NCBI GenBank assembly: GCA_021186555.1
Contig: JAJKFL010000026.1
Coordinates: forward strand, 6,713,209-6,777,208
DNA: 64,000 bases
Source: Reticulitermes speratus
Lineage: Eukaryota; Arthropoda; Insecta; Blattodea; Rhinotermitidae
Reading direction: 5' to 3'
Under the pieces are notes generated by a model. That model was not told where the DNA came from. It saw nothing but the letters and a program-made list of their open reading frames with translations, and did not search any database. Numbering within the stretch: the first letter of the stretch is position 1; every line of letters starts with the position of its first letter. This document shows positions 42,401-54,327 of the stretch, one piece after another. The translations under genes and the position numbers were made by a program.

Positions 42401-44510
42401 ACAAAAAGATCAGAAAATCTGTAGCAGGACTGGTCTTCAGCATGTTGTAATTAACAACGAATGCAATCAATCTTGGCCCTTGAAACAGTGAAATTAGTCA
42501 CTTATTCTATTTACAGTTCATTCAACTGCATGGAGTATTCACAAACATTAACAAATTAACTTAAAAGAACAAAACCTGAAGAAAATGAAACAAAATTTCT
42601 GTAGCAACATTTCCTACATACCAGATGGAATACCTGAAATGATCAGTTAAAGAAGAGATATTTACTAGTTTAATTACACAGGAGATTTTACTGAAGGCAC
42701 TCATGCTCCATGTTCCATTATTATAGGAATGGCCAGAGAACAATGTGGCATTGCCTGTGACTTATTTCTTATCAGAATTACCAAGCATCTATACAACAGT
42801 AAAGACAGCTGAAATATTTACCACAACCACTACTTACATATTGGCAATGTCTGAAGTGAATTCTGTGCCTCCACATTCACTGCATGGTCATCTGAAAGAG
42901 AAACTAAATTGACTGTATTATTGAACTTTAACACAAATGTGTACTAGTGCTGATATTATCACATCTTTTTTTATAAGATTTGGTTTAGTTCATTCTAACA
43001 TTTGTTACATTAACAATAAAAAATAAAATGTAACATATATGTATAACACTGAATGTTGCTGACACCCAAGATGGTGATACAATAGCACCACACTTTAAGG
43101 TTACCAAGTTATGGATGTAAACTATTTTAAAAATTGTTCAAACTGTTGATTACTATAGTGGATACACATTTCAAATCTCTCACAAACACACTGGTCAGTT
43201 TGGCTGAAAACTACTGCTACTTTGAAGCCATCCTGGATTTCTAAAGTACACATGTAAAATACAGCAGTTAACTTTCATGGACATGTATAGATGCCCTCAT
43301 GACAAAAGAAGAGTGCTTGTGTCCCATCAGCCCCTCAGCACAGTCACATTTTCTTTGTATGGAAAGGTACAGCAAGCCAAGATCCCTGCTCACTCCATCC
43401 TCTAACCTCTAATAGAATTAAGATTGTACACATGCTTACTGTAGTAACCATATGTTTGCCCTTTCACACATACCTAACTGTAATATGGAAAACAAAACTG
43501 AAAGTATCACATATAGTCTTGTGATAGAGGGGGGAGGATACATTCTTGTGCCAAAGATGACATACCTTCTGCACTTCATAATTACTAGGTAGGATGCTGC
43601 AGCATTAACGCTCTGAGAATTGTAAATTGTATTTTGAAAGTGTACATTTCGAATCTTGACCGATAGTTCAGCGACCTAAGGTTTTTCGTGGTTTTCCTCA
43701 GTCCCTCGACGCAAATGCTGGGCTTGTACCCCAATTACGCCATAACCTCTAACTTCCACGCCCTTTCCCAATTCACCACTCACCCCACCATTCGATACTG
43801 CATAGTCGGAGGTGCTTAATGGTACGAAGTGGCTGAATGTATCCCTCTAAAAATCTTAGCGTTTACTTCAGCTCACGTATCCACAAACAAACCTGTATTG
43901 TCAGAGACACATTGGTTCAACGTACTAATTGGCTGAAGGTATCCCGGCAACTCCAAAAATCTTATCCTTTCAGTTCATGTATCCATAAACCTACTGCCAT
44001 AGTTTACATGGTACAATAGGCCTATATGGATAGTCGGCTATTATTCTACATATTAATCACTCACCAGTCATTTGTGTAAGAACAATAAATAATCGCAATT
44101 GCACGTCAAGTACACGCTGCGCAGTTATACTAGTTAAGAGGCTACAATATTTCGTTTCACAATTCGTCGCATGCCTCACCTACGCACGTAACATTTTTCG
44201 CTATATTGCTCACAACTGTTATGTTTGGAACTGCTTTCTTCGTGAGTGGAGGGGATATGTAAAGGAATATCCCTTGTGTAGCAGATTGGTCTGTCGATGT
44301 ATTGTCTCGCAGAGAATTTTTCGTCTGATCGTTTGGCAGAGCTTGACGTGGAGTTATGTTTGTTCTCGTTACTTTTATCCGTGGGACGGGGTATCGGTCG
44401 ATCCGTGACCTGGTGTTGCTTGTTAGTTCGTCTGCTTTGAATGCGAATAATTGAACAGTAATTAGTTTCATGTCTTCTTTCGCGCAACTGAGAATTAGAA
44501 TACAATGCAA
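39490..44510 (-). CDS. PX-domain sorting nexin, SNX20/SNX21 type
   Basis: Five exons with consistent phase: 44180-44510, 42838-42891, 41918-42058, 40259-40410 and 39490-40173 (stop TGA), giving 453 aa from the first ATG; a second in-frame ATG at 44471 is possible. The PX domain begins near residue 204 (RPFVKFEVVSARIVD) and contains the phosphoinositide-contact motif RRYSDF (248-253), the basic TFPRK and GNFNPSVISERTAGFE. A C-terminal helical PXB-like region follows (EARQWMEAQRYDQAIPLLEN ... DGCLPLLDALMAVD). The PX-PXB order is typical of SNX20/SNX21, which bind endosomal phosphoinositides. The first ~200 residues, acidic in exons 2-3, have no recognised domain. The last intron is short, and an intron carries a young SINE (40737-41024). 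Exon 1 is supported by a good donor (GTAG|gtgagg) and matching phase, but it is the least certain part. Confidence 0.9.
40737..41024 (-). repeat. SINE type D (full, young) in a sorting-nexin intron
   Basis: Complement of the 14315 copy with most CpG sites intact, despite lying in a CpG-poor gene. Flanks agttttcc at 40724-40731 and 41025-41032 fit a target-site duplication. Confidence 0.9.
41305..41440 (+). repeat. SINE type D, 3' fragment, CpG-decayed
   Basis: Contains ggaggtaaagtgaccatgcc, agctgaccactcgcctccat and cttcatggcatggtgttaga in the D-type order. Confidence 0.6.
43650..43850 (+). repeat. SINE type F body fragment
   Basis: Core ggtttttcgtggttttcctc followed by agtccctcgacgcaaatgct. 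It shares this core with 57515 and 61965. The tRNA-like head is reduced to gaccgatagttcagcgac. Confidence 0.55.
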
Positions 44511-44690
44511 AAGTTGTAACTTAGGTATTCAAAACAACAGAAGGTTTATAGATCGTGTGTTATAAAATGTTGCACGATGCAGTTTTACGGTCATAAGAAG
44601 CATTTAAGCAACCACAGATAGTAACTGATTTTACATTGGCAAGCCAGTTTTACTTGATTAAACTCTCATATAATTTACTAAATTACAACA
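44511..44690. promoter_or_regulatory. Bidirectional promoter, sorting nexin (-) / TIM21 (+)
   Basis: Only 180 bp separate the two divergent start codons. CpG is plentiful on the sorting-nexin side (15 CpG in 44281-44520 by eye) while both gene bodies are CpG-poor, as expected of an unmethylated promoter. No TATA box was identified. Confidence 0.7.
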
Positions 44691-47600
44691 ATGTCAAAAC
44701 TGATTGGGCCATTTGCTCGCCGGAAGTTCCTTTCTTGCTCAAAAATTGGAGTTTTTGAAGCACTGTGCTCAGACACAGTGGTGACGTTTGACGTTGTGAA
44801 AGAAAATACACTGAAGTCGCTTTCATACTGTAGATTTTACTGTTCCGAGAAAAAAAAATCTTCAGAAGTAACGAAAGTGAAGTCTGCGGAAGTTGGAACT
44901 CCAAAAACATTTAATCAGGGTTTGTAAATAGAAGTTTTATGTAAACCACATTTGTACGTTGATAGTATGAGTTTGGAAAATTGTTGTTGTACAGTATACA
45001 AACTATAATCGATTTTTGAAATTTACAGTCTACACTATTTGAGTCTGTTTGACTACCCTCCATGATATCTAAGCAATAGCCAAACTTACTCTAAAGCTTG
45101 TTCTTTATACTTACTAGCATCAGGCACGAAGGAAAACAGATTCAAGGAACCTATCCAGCGTATTCTCAAGTTGGAATTCATTGGGGATATAGGTCCAAAT
45201 AAAAACAAAGTTTACCGGTACATCTACAGATGTATGTGTAACTGAGAAAATGGCTTTTCACTGTAGATTACCTGAGCATTAGATGAACATTATGATCCTC
45301 ATGATTATGTTCTGCATAATACTAACTGTGCCATGTTTCAGTTTATATTTAAGTGGCAAGATTTTCATTCAAATCTGGAAATACCAAGCTAAATTTTTTG
45401 GAGTGCATGGCCATTTTGCTGGATGTTTACTGAAATGTACAAGGTCAGGAGAGAGTTATTGAAGGGTGGTCAGAACGTACCAGTTCTTTGTAATCTTTTA
45501 TGACAAATAGCTGAAGCAAATATCATACAACATTTTAAACCTTAGAAATGTTGTGGGTGGGATTTTGTAAGCTGTATTTTCCAGTATCTTATTTGGCCCT
45601 ACTTAGCAGTTGTTAGGATTTTATTGTGTGTGTGTTGGTGGGGGTGGGAGGAATACAGGAGGATATTAGAGTAAGTGAGCAGTTATATTCTCTCAGGTTT
45701 TTCAGGAACTGTTTTCCAGCAAATAGTGTAATTACATCAAAATGTTTCAAGAGGAAAAGAGGTATAAGTAATGGGTCACCATATTGTAGAGATGTGTAAT
45801 GTAAACTTGAAAATAGTCAAAATATATTTATACTTTTTCTCTTACCCCATTAATATTGAAAACTGTCTCTATTATGCTGACTTTTTACAAAGCTGATGTG
45901 TATAATTGTTCAGAACTCAGTTACAATGATACAGTAAAACCTGTGAAGTTGGCCACTCTTGTAAGTCAGCCACCTATCACAGTTGGCCACACTTTTACGG
46001 AACCGGAAAATTCCTATGATATGCATGGTCATTACTCCATAAGTCAGCCACCTGTTTAGCTTGAATCTTGGCCACAGGTTCATATTTAGTGCTATGCTTT
46101 CTGTATAAGTTCAACCTCCCTACGTTGGCTGACCTGAATAGTTGTATAGTTTTTGTATCATACTGTACGTGAGCCGAAATCCTCATTCATTAGCAGAACT
46201 ACCTGCTGTCCACCCAACTTCCATCCTTTCTCCACAAGTATGGACAATATTTTGGAATTTTTCTAGTGGCAGCTGACCCATTACTGTACTTTGAAGTCCG
46301 TCTTCATTGACAGGGTTATGTACCTGCTTTCCAACTCGACCACTTGTTTCTGGATTTTGAACTGTGCATTTGCAAAAGTAATAGTGCACATTTTAATTCT
46401 CATAGTGTAAAGTGGTTTCCATAAGTTGGGCAGGTTTGAATGGAACCAAAGGTGGCCAACATAGACAGGTTTCACTGTATATGGTTTTAAGCAGTCAAAA
46501 CATCGTACCTATAGATTATAAGTGAAGTAAAGTATGCTTTTTATCATCAAAAGAAAAATACTTTGTGTTATTTCTGTCTAGTGAAGGAGACTGCAAAGAC
46601 AGCTTCGTACTTAGGAGTTATTCTAGCCGGAGTTGGGGTAACAGCAGTTATATTCTATCAAATTTTTCGAGAACTGTTTTCCAGCAAAAGTCCAAATAGT
46701 GTGTATACAACATCTCTTAAAAAATGCTGTAAAGATCCACGAGTAATAGACTCACTTGGTGAACCTATAAAAGGTTTTGGAGAAGAAACGCGACGAGGAA
46801 GAAGGCGTCATGTTAGGTTTGTATATAGTAAAACACAGGATGACCAGTAAATTCTATCACATGTAGTGGCTCCTATCTTAGCCTTAGGATATGATCTTTA
46901 TCATTCAAAATTCATGTGAGATAGCATATTTACTACTGTGTTGTCACCATTGTCTTTGTTACCAGCATTGGGCATCATTCACCTGTTGCATGTTTTAAAA
47001 AACAAAGTATTTTTTATAAAATAATTTATTGTTAATCTGTTTACTTTAAGTAATTTATATAACTGCAATTTGATAGCATTCTGAACTTGTATTCTGAAGG
47101 TGCTGGTTCATATCTTGTCTGAGTCACAAGTCTTCTCATTGAGATTTCTGTTGCTTTTCCACTATTGTCTTGAGGCAAATACCAGGATAAAATTCAGGAA
47201 CAGGCCACATTGACTTCTTCCAAATTTTTACTGCCTTGTTGGCCTGTTACAGTATTAAAAGGTAGAATATTTCACTTAATTTCCATCATTTGAACTCAGC
47301 AGGTGAGTGCAGAGATAATTTAGGAAGTAATGTGAGATTTTAGGTTCTCACAGCAGTGTTGCTGAAAATTCCATTGTTCTGGGATTTGAAACTGTGCTGT
47401 TGGGCAAATAGTTCCTGACATTTCAAAGGCACTATGATTGTATGAAACATCAGCAACTACTTGCCCAACACTGTATCACATTGCAGAAGACTTGAATCTT
47501 AGGAAGCATTGGTTCTGATCTCAGTTGGGTTACTGGAAAATTAGATGTTGCATCCTTGTCTCTTCAGGTGAATATGCCACAACTGCTTATTTCGAAATCC

Positions 47601-48637
47601 TTACCTTCTCATCTTTATGAACTATCTCCCACATCTTGTCTGATGGTATATAAGCCCTGCAGTTGAAACAACCGTTAAATAATTTAAGAATCAGTCATTA
47701 TTTATTAAAACCTAATTAACCATTAATTCTCTCTGGAGAAGGAGCAAAATAATTTTCAATATGTAATTAATTTTCTTTTACAGCCATCTCTTTTATGAAC
47801 ATGATGGTATAAATTTTCTAAGAATGAAGTACTATATTCAAGGAAGCCGAAAGAGGGGCACAGTGCACTTGGAAATGCGTGAGGTGAAGTTCTTTTATGC
47901 TTTATTAGATACAGCAGCTGTAGAAATAAACAATTTTTACAGCCTGTAAGAAAACTTAACTTTTCCCACTAGCCATGGTATATGTGCAGTATCCCATTCA
48001 CATGTGTAAGAGAAAGCAATACCTTTACTAATGGCTTTGGGTAAAGACACTTGTCTGCCTAGTTGCGATGCCACTTAGAAAGGTGTTGCAAGTTGTGTCT
48101 CTTCTGAATTTTAATTTTATTTGTTCCTATTTAATTCATGGCAGTAATTTTTTATTTGTTGTGCTACCTCATATGTCAGATTTTTGGAGAATCACTTACC
48201 ACCATCTGTCAAGAAATAAATGTGGTACAGACTTATAAATCAAGTGCAGTGCACAAGTCAGTTTCTTGTAGTGTCACTGGCTAATGCAAGAGCAGAGGAG
48301 GAGAAACCTACAGTCACACTGAGACTGAATTATTGAATTTGATTATTTTTATGGCCAGATTTTTATAAATGTATTTGAGGTGGAACAGATGATGTAATTC
48401 AGTAATCAAAAATATATTTTGTTTATTGAAAGATCACATTTTTGGGATACATGTATAATTATTTAAACATAGCAGATGAAGTGGCAATTCTTTTTTTTCT
48501 TACAGAATGATAAAGGAGAATTTGACTACAGATACCTGTTTGTGCAGCTGGACGATTATCCTAGAAACACTATCATAATTGAAGACAATAGATATGACAA
48601 TCAAATGAACTTTGACAAGCCATTTGACACATTATAG
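44691..48637 (+). CDS. Timm21: TIM21, mitochondrial TIM23-complex subunit
   Basis: Four exons with consistent phase: 44691-44919, 46582-46816, 47784-47883 and 48506-48637 (stop TAG), giving 231 aa. The N-terminus (MSKLIGPFARRKFLSCSK) is basic and hydroxylated, as in a matrix-targeting presequence. A membrane segment follows at about residues 84-104 (TASYLGVILAGVGVTAVIFY). The Tim21 core domain then faces the intermembrane space: EPIKGFGEETRRGRRRHV, MKYYIQGSRKRGTVHLEM, GEFDYRYLFVQLDDYPRNTI and IIEDNR. In the known family, Tim21 links TIM23 to the TOM complex and respiratory chain during presequence-protein sorting. Intron 1 contains a 550-bp pogo/Tigger-like MITE and intron 2 a SINE F relic and a TIR repeat. 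It shares a short promoter region with the minus-strand sorting nexin. Confidence 0.96.
45930..46479. mobile_element. Tc1/mariner-type (pogo/Tigger-like) MITE in TIM21 intron 1
   Basis: TACAGTAAAACCTGTGAAG at the left and the inverted ACAGGTTTCACTGTA at the right, with TA at both borders. The interior repeats gttggcca and gtcagccacct motifs. No transposase was seen. Confidence 0.8.
47085..47230 (+). repeat. SINE type F relic, CpG-decayed
   Basis: ttctgaaggtgctggttcat as the B-box relic, then tgttgcttttccactattgt and ggcaaataccaggataaaat, the F-type body with CG sites lost. Confidence 0.5.
47340..47520. mobile_element. TIR repeat family copy, CpG-decayed
   Basis: ggttctcacagcagtgttgc at the left and ttgcagaagacttgaatctt at the right, with complementary gttgggcaaatagttcctga and gcaactacttgcccaacact inside. 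Confidence 0.75.
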
Positions 48638-50554
48638 TCTGATTCATATACAGCTGCTGCCAATGTTGTAAGTTGTGGTTTTGTATGGATACTGTATTTA
48701 TCTGACTATAAGACAATGCATATAAGACGTAGGTTTTAGTGGAAAGTTTTAAGTAAAAATCATTTTATTACGTGTTCAGACTAAAACCCCTGATGGCCTG
48801 TTTAGATCCACAAATGCTTTTTTGCATCTAGTAAAAGTACATTATCCTTCATCAATTTCTAGAACATAGTCGCAGAAAAACTGCATCTCCTGCATGCTAC
48901 ACACTTATTAGTTTCTGGGGTGTATGTGACAACTATTAATTTAAAAATTGGTATCAAAGTTTTGTGAGAAGGAAGTAATCTGCTTATCAGGAGTCTCTTA
49001 CTTCTGTGATCTGTTAAAGCTATGCCTACTAGATACAGTTATTCAAATATTTAAACAAGATGGGTGGGTTTCAGAACTGGTCTGGACGGCTTTGGAGAAT
49101 CAGTGCATTTTTTTTTTTTCTGGAAGAAACTGTGGAAGTAAGTACTTCAAAAGCAAACCAGAGAACTCTAAACCCATTTTTAGCTTACATAACTCCCAGA
49201 ACAAAGGTGCCAGTACTCCATACCATCCGAATAAAGGAATTAGCAGTAATACCATGACGCACACTCAAAATTAATTTTTAACAGTCACCACAAAGGATCA
49301 CTGTGCAGCCATACACTGTCATTTGACAGCTGTGTCACATCTTAAAACTCAGTCTTCATATGGGAGTATTGATGCTTCAGGCAGTTTTCTTTAGTTGAGT
49401 AATACTACTGACACATGGATTCACGTCTGGTGGATGTTGTAATTTTATGAAATGTGCCTCAAAGTAGAGCCACAGTTCCAAATATGTGAAACTGGATAAA
49501 TCGTGTGCAAGTATATTTTTAACAGTAATGAAAATGGAATGATTAATGTCTGTGAAGTGTGGTTGTATTAATTAAATACTCTGTACATATACAAACTTTG
49601 AGATGTACCACTGTTTCTGAATATTTCTTTTTTCCCCCAGAAATTGCTGCACATTTATTACTTACTCACTCTTCAATGAAAATGAACTGACAGAATCCTG
49701 TCTTATAGTTTGATAAATACAGTATGTTAGAATCACAGTATTGTGAACTGTATAGAGATCAAAGGAATTACTTTTTCTGTTTTGTGGCTTTTCCTCAGAG
49801 TGAATATTTTTGATAATATAATAACTCTTAGAGCAATTAATTTGCTCAACATATTAACAGCTTAAGTCTGACTCATGCAAGTGCCATAGACAATAATAAT
49901 TGTGTATGAAATCAGTGAATTAATAAACAGGATGGTGATATTTGTAGATGATGTTTGCAAGTTACTGATTCAACGGATTATTATAATTTGTTACAACTTA
50001 ACAGTACTTTTGTTCATTCCAGTGTATTGAATGTGATTAACCTAGAGGAGAGATGTGTAATCATTTCTTTATTTTGTTAGAGGTTTAAATTTTCTTTGCT
50101 GAGACGATGTATGCCTGCCTCTCGACATTTTTTTATCACTTATACAATCCACCAGATTTTGTTAAAATTTTGTAGTGTTCTGTACTAAAATTCATAATTT
50201 CAATTTGGTGTGACTCGGTTGGTCACAATCATGGGATAGTTCACATCTTCACACCCTTTCCCTGAGATCTGTGTTAATGATATCCTTCAGTATCCTGAAT
50301 AGTAAAACATATGGCATCTACCAGACTACACACATTCCAGAAGACAGTAGTTGTAGTGTTCAGTCACCACTATGAAAACCCCAAATCTTACCAGGTGGTC
50401 CGTGTCCTCCCTTTCAGATTTACAACCTTGTGACCAATATTTACAACAACATTTTGTGTGTTGATTGATCTGTGAATGTTTTCCTAGAATGCTGTTTTAG
50501 TAAGATATTTGTAACAAAAGATAAAAACGTGCTAGTATTGTGTTATATTGCATA
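48638..50554. other. TIM21 3' flank, no further gene
   Basis: AT-rich and CpG-poor. A poly(A) hexamer AATAAA lies at 49923; no closer one was noted. ORFs at 48948-49274 have no domain. Confidence 0.35.
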
Positions 50555-50810
50555 GCACTGAGATGGGTGGGCCATGTGGTATGTGTGGGGAAAAGAGAAA
50601 TGTGTACAGGATTTTGGTGGTGAAACCTGAAGGAAATAGCCACTTGGAAGACCTAGGCATAGATGGAAGGGCATAGATTGGATTAAATTGGCTCAGGATA
50701 GGGACAAGTGGCATGTTGTTGTGAAGGTAGTAATGAACCTTCAGGTGTGGGGAATTCGACTGCCTGAGGATCTGTTAGCTTCTCAAGAATGATTCTGATC
50801 CATTTATTTA
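50555..50810 (+). mobile_element. LINE 3' end fragment, CpG-decayed
   Basis: gagatgggtgggccatgtgg, gaagacctaggcatagatgg, gataggga caagtggcat and gcttctcaagaatgattctg follow the 5794/14790 order with nearly all CpG lost. A further LINE piece lies at about 50930-51010. Confidence 0.8.
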
Positions 50811-52055
50811 TTTAGTTGCATACCACCAGAAAAATACCACTATATACATTTGTTGTCTTCCCATCCAGGCAACGTGTCCAGCTGAACCTCACCTTGATTT
50901 CTAAATCGTAAAGTTCTTCATTATATAACATCACAGATTATCTATTTCACCTCTCTTATGTCTAAATATTAGTCTGAGAACTTTGTTCTGAAACACTTGT
51001 CATTTATGCTCTTCCATCAGAGCATCTCATTGCCACAGAAAACAAGTGATCATCATCATCATCATTTTGGGAAGTTAGTGCTATAAACCATACTTTTTGC
51101 AAAGCTCAAATTTTTGTACAAAATTAGTACAAACATAAAATACACATTTTCAGTAATTCAGTATCTGTTACTTTTATTTGACACATTTTTTTTGACATTG
51201 TGTCTATATTTAACAAAACATAAGGGAAAATTAAGTTATGCCTCTGAACAGTGTAGTACCTGTACTATTGATTGCCTTTCCCAGCTTCAATCAATGCGTA
51301 TCAAGATGAATGAAGGCTGCAGAATCATGTAGAATGCACTCAGAATCTCAGACACTCTCCACTCATTAAGATGTGTCATTTGGTCATCCAAGCTTCACGA
51401 CAGTAACAGACTGATTAGGGTATGGGACAGCAAGACAGCACTTGAAGGAACACTTGCAGGTTTATGGTGACATATGTGCTCTTTGTAGTTGTATGGAATT
51501 GTTTCTCTCTCTTTCTCTTTTTTCCCCACCAGAATGTGTTTTGGAATGTCTGAAGTATTTATGTCTACAAGGTTTTATGCTTCCTTCCCAATTTTCAGTG
51601 GTTAGTTCAGAATACAGCAAGAAAGGGCATAAACATACTTTATGGTCAAGCATTAGTCATTGGTTACAGGAGAATATATGAAGTATGAACGGAAACATAT
51701 GGTATGGGTCTTCGTTGAAGAGCTGCTGATTAAGAAATTTCTTGCTTTTATGCAGTGTAAAAACCATGCCATTGAGAATGCTATCTGGAGCCAGGTGAAT
51801 TCAGTTCAATCCATGCCTTTTATAAGATTCCTCTTAATGTGATCCTACCACAATTTCAGAGGTCTGTGAGATTCTTTTGTCAAAGATTCAGTAATGAACA
51901 GTACAAGTTTTGAAGTTCATCATTATGTAATTCTATCGATCCTGCTGCTTTCTCTTTTGTAGATCCAAATATTCTTCTTGGAACCTTGTTCTGAAACACC
52001 CTCAATCTGTGTTCATTTTTCAGAGTAAGAAATTGCCCATATACGACGACAGCCC
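50811..52055. other. Intergenic, LINE relics
   Basis: 50930-51010 (ctgagaactttgttctgaaa) and 51970-52040 (ggaaccttgttctgaaacac) match the LINE segment found at 34910. The remainder is AT-rich without recognised genes. Confidence 0.4.
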
Positions 52056-52403
52056 TTAACCTTTACGTGCAACGTTTTCAAAATCTTCTTCAGTGCGATG
52101 TGTTTGCTGAGTATTTTACCTACTTTTGTGTGTGTTTTTTTGTCTCTTTTTTTGTATTGCTGTATCTTAAACCTCTTAAAGCCTAGTGGTTATTTTAAAT
52201 ACCAGCAGGTTTAACATTCAAAATTCTATGTTCTGCCTACAGAGTGCATTGTGTTTTGTATGGTCTCAGAACAAACAGCAATTTATTTCCCTATACAGCA
52301 TTAACTGACTGCTTTTTAAGATTGAGATGGAGTGTGTTTACTGCGCGGTATTAACTGAATCTTTAAATATAATTCAGGTTAATTTTAGCCTTTAAAGGTT
52401 TAA
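52056..52403. mobile_element. TTAA-flanked MITE (piggyBac-like)
   Basis: Left TTAACCTTTACGTGCAACG, right AGCCTTTAAAGGTTTAA. The right subterminal ttaactgaatctttaaatat parallels 24138-24375. A third relative without clear ends lies at 61240-61410 (gtttactgcacggtacgaac). Confidence 0.65.
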
Positions 52404-52859
52404 GCTTGGATTTTTTTGTCTTACCTTCACACTGTAAATATGGTGTAGAAGGCTTGTGTACATCTTTTGCACATATTTTATGTGTTATATGCTGTTATGC
52501 TAAGATACAGTGTATATTAAAATACTGTAACAGCACAGTATGTATTCCTCAAAACCAGTGTTATCATACAGGCCCATTTGACACAGACTGTACTCATACC
52601 ATCTGGCTTCTTTTCCCATGAGGGCAGCAAACAGCACACCCCCTAACAGCATTATCCCTCTTTTGACCAATGCTGGGAACGAAAGATGAAAAAATGCCTT
52701 TCATTCAGGCATGCTGGATTACTACCTTTGCACGGCCTTCCTCCTTCCAAACTACTCTGGGCTGCAATTCTGGTAGTGATTGGTGTTTACTGGAGCGCTG
52801 TGTACAGTACATATATTGTGTGTATAGGAGACTTAGATAATTGAGGTGAAAGACAACAC

Positions 52860-53085
52860 ATGCTGGTTTGAAGATCCAAGCCTTCTGGGATGTTGTGTGT
52901 TGACGGTAAATAGTTACTGATATTTCAAACGAATGTATTGCCTTCATCTTGAGGGTCAGGAGGTGGACTGCTTGACTAAAGATGATGGCACTATGATACT
53001 TTGAAAGTTAATATACCACAATTGACATGGCACAACACTACAGAAGCCTTGAATCACCAGGAACACTGCTGTGAGAACGTAAAAT
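52860..53085. mobile_element. TIR repeat family copy, CpG-decayed
   Basis: gaagatccaagccttctggg at the left, catggcacaacactacagaa with gccttgaatcacc at the right, then actgctgtgagaacgtaaaa, the outer end. Confidence 0.75.
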
Positions 53086-53633
53086 GTTGCACATGCTGGC
53101 TTGTTTATATGTTTTTTGTTTTCTATTTAGTGTTCCGGTTGGTACCTTTCTTGGCATTGACCGATATTCCCAGAAATATATAAAGTTTGTCCTTATATGT
53201 TGGTCTAATTCTGGCAATGAGATTTGGGCGAATTAACAACCTTTGTGAGAAATACAAGTGTGAAATTTATTCATTTGCTCTTGGATGGATTTTATCATTT
53301 CTAGTTTCACATTCTGTGAAAGAAATTGCCTGTATTAGCACTTTCCTTATAAGTTTCACATAGCCTATTTATTTGTGAAATCTGGACTCAAAATCATCCC
53401 CTGCCAGAGATGTCATCAGCTTAACTTTCCTTCTTCTTGATTGGTGTTGCAGGTTGTTCACTGTCATTAGTTCCACCCCTGCTGTCACTGTCACTAAAAC
53501 TATCACTATGATTTCCAGTTTCTGACACTAATATCATGAGTTCTATTATTTGATCATCTTTCAGTTCGTGACATTCGGTCTTCCTCTCAACTCTTGGCAC
53601 AGTTGAACAACTCACACTATTAAATCTTCCATA
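53086..53633. other. Intergenic, no gene recognised
   Basis: A short minus-strand ORF (53421-53696) is acidic and serine-rich at its end and its N-terminus falls in the adjacent MITE. I do not recognise it and doubt that it is a gene. Confidence 0.3.
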
Positions 53634-53918
53634 TACAGTAGAACCTCGATTATCCGAAATAAAGGGGGCGGACCGGACCCAATTTTGAATAAGCAAAACT
53701 TCGGATAATTCGAAATTTGGCTTGACGTGATAAGGTGCAATAAAAATAACATTTATTCAGAAACATGTCTTATGTTAATAAAATTTCTACGAAAAAAATC
53801 TGATATTTTAGTTTGAACTTTTTTTCACAACGTTTTTTGGCTGCAATGTCTCTCCACCACGTTTCGGTTAACCCAAGTTTTGGTTAAGTGAAGTTTGGAT
53901 AACCGAGGTTCTACTGTA
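53634..53918. mobile_element. Tc1/mariner-type (pogo/Tigger-like) MITE
   Basis: TACAGTAGAACCTCGATTAT at the left and the inverted AACCGAGGTTCTACTGTA at the right, bordered by TA. It is 285 bp long and has no transposase. Confidence 0.88.
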
Positions 53919-54327
53919 TATCACTACCACTCAAGAGCTGTTTTTTGGACATGAAGGCTGTCTCTAAGGAGACAGACAAGGGTTTAAAAGCCCATTAAAT
54001 TTTCTATAACTGTTTCACAGATGGCAGATTATGTTATTTCAGCAACATGAACTATCTCAGCTGTATAGTCACATTACAAAGAAGGTCGTTATGTCAAGGC
54101 ACTTGTATAGAATCAAACAGCACTGGTAGGATGGAATCAGGTACACTGCTGTAGAAGTGCGTAGCGCGCAAACAGTTAACATACTAACTTACAAGAGTGA
54201 ATGGTGCATTTAAAATAGTACAAGAGCTTCGGGAGACATGCATTTGAAGTATGCAAAAACAGTTAATTGTTAATAAATGCTGTATCATAAATGCTGTAAT
54301 GAATGACAAATCACTCTTATTGAAAAA

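Noticed and set aside
44176-44505. Second minus-strand frame over sorting-nexin exon 1
   Set aside because: It ends in a stop after the donor and its phase does not fit exon 2, whereas the frame starting at 44510 does.
53421-53696. Small acidic protein gene
   Set aside because: The N-terminal third is MITE sequence, and no start, intron or domain supports the rest.
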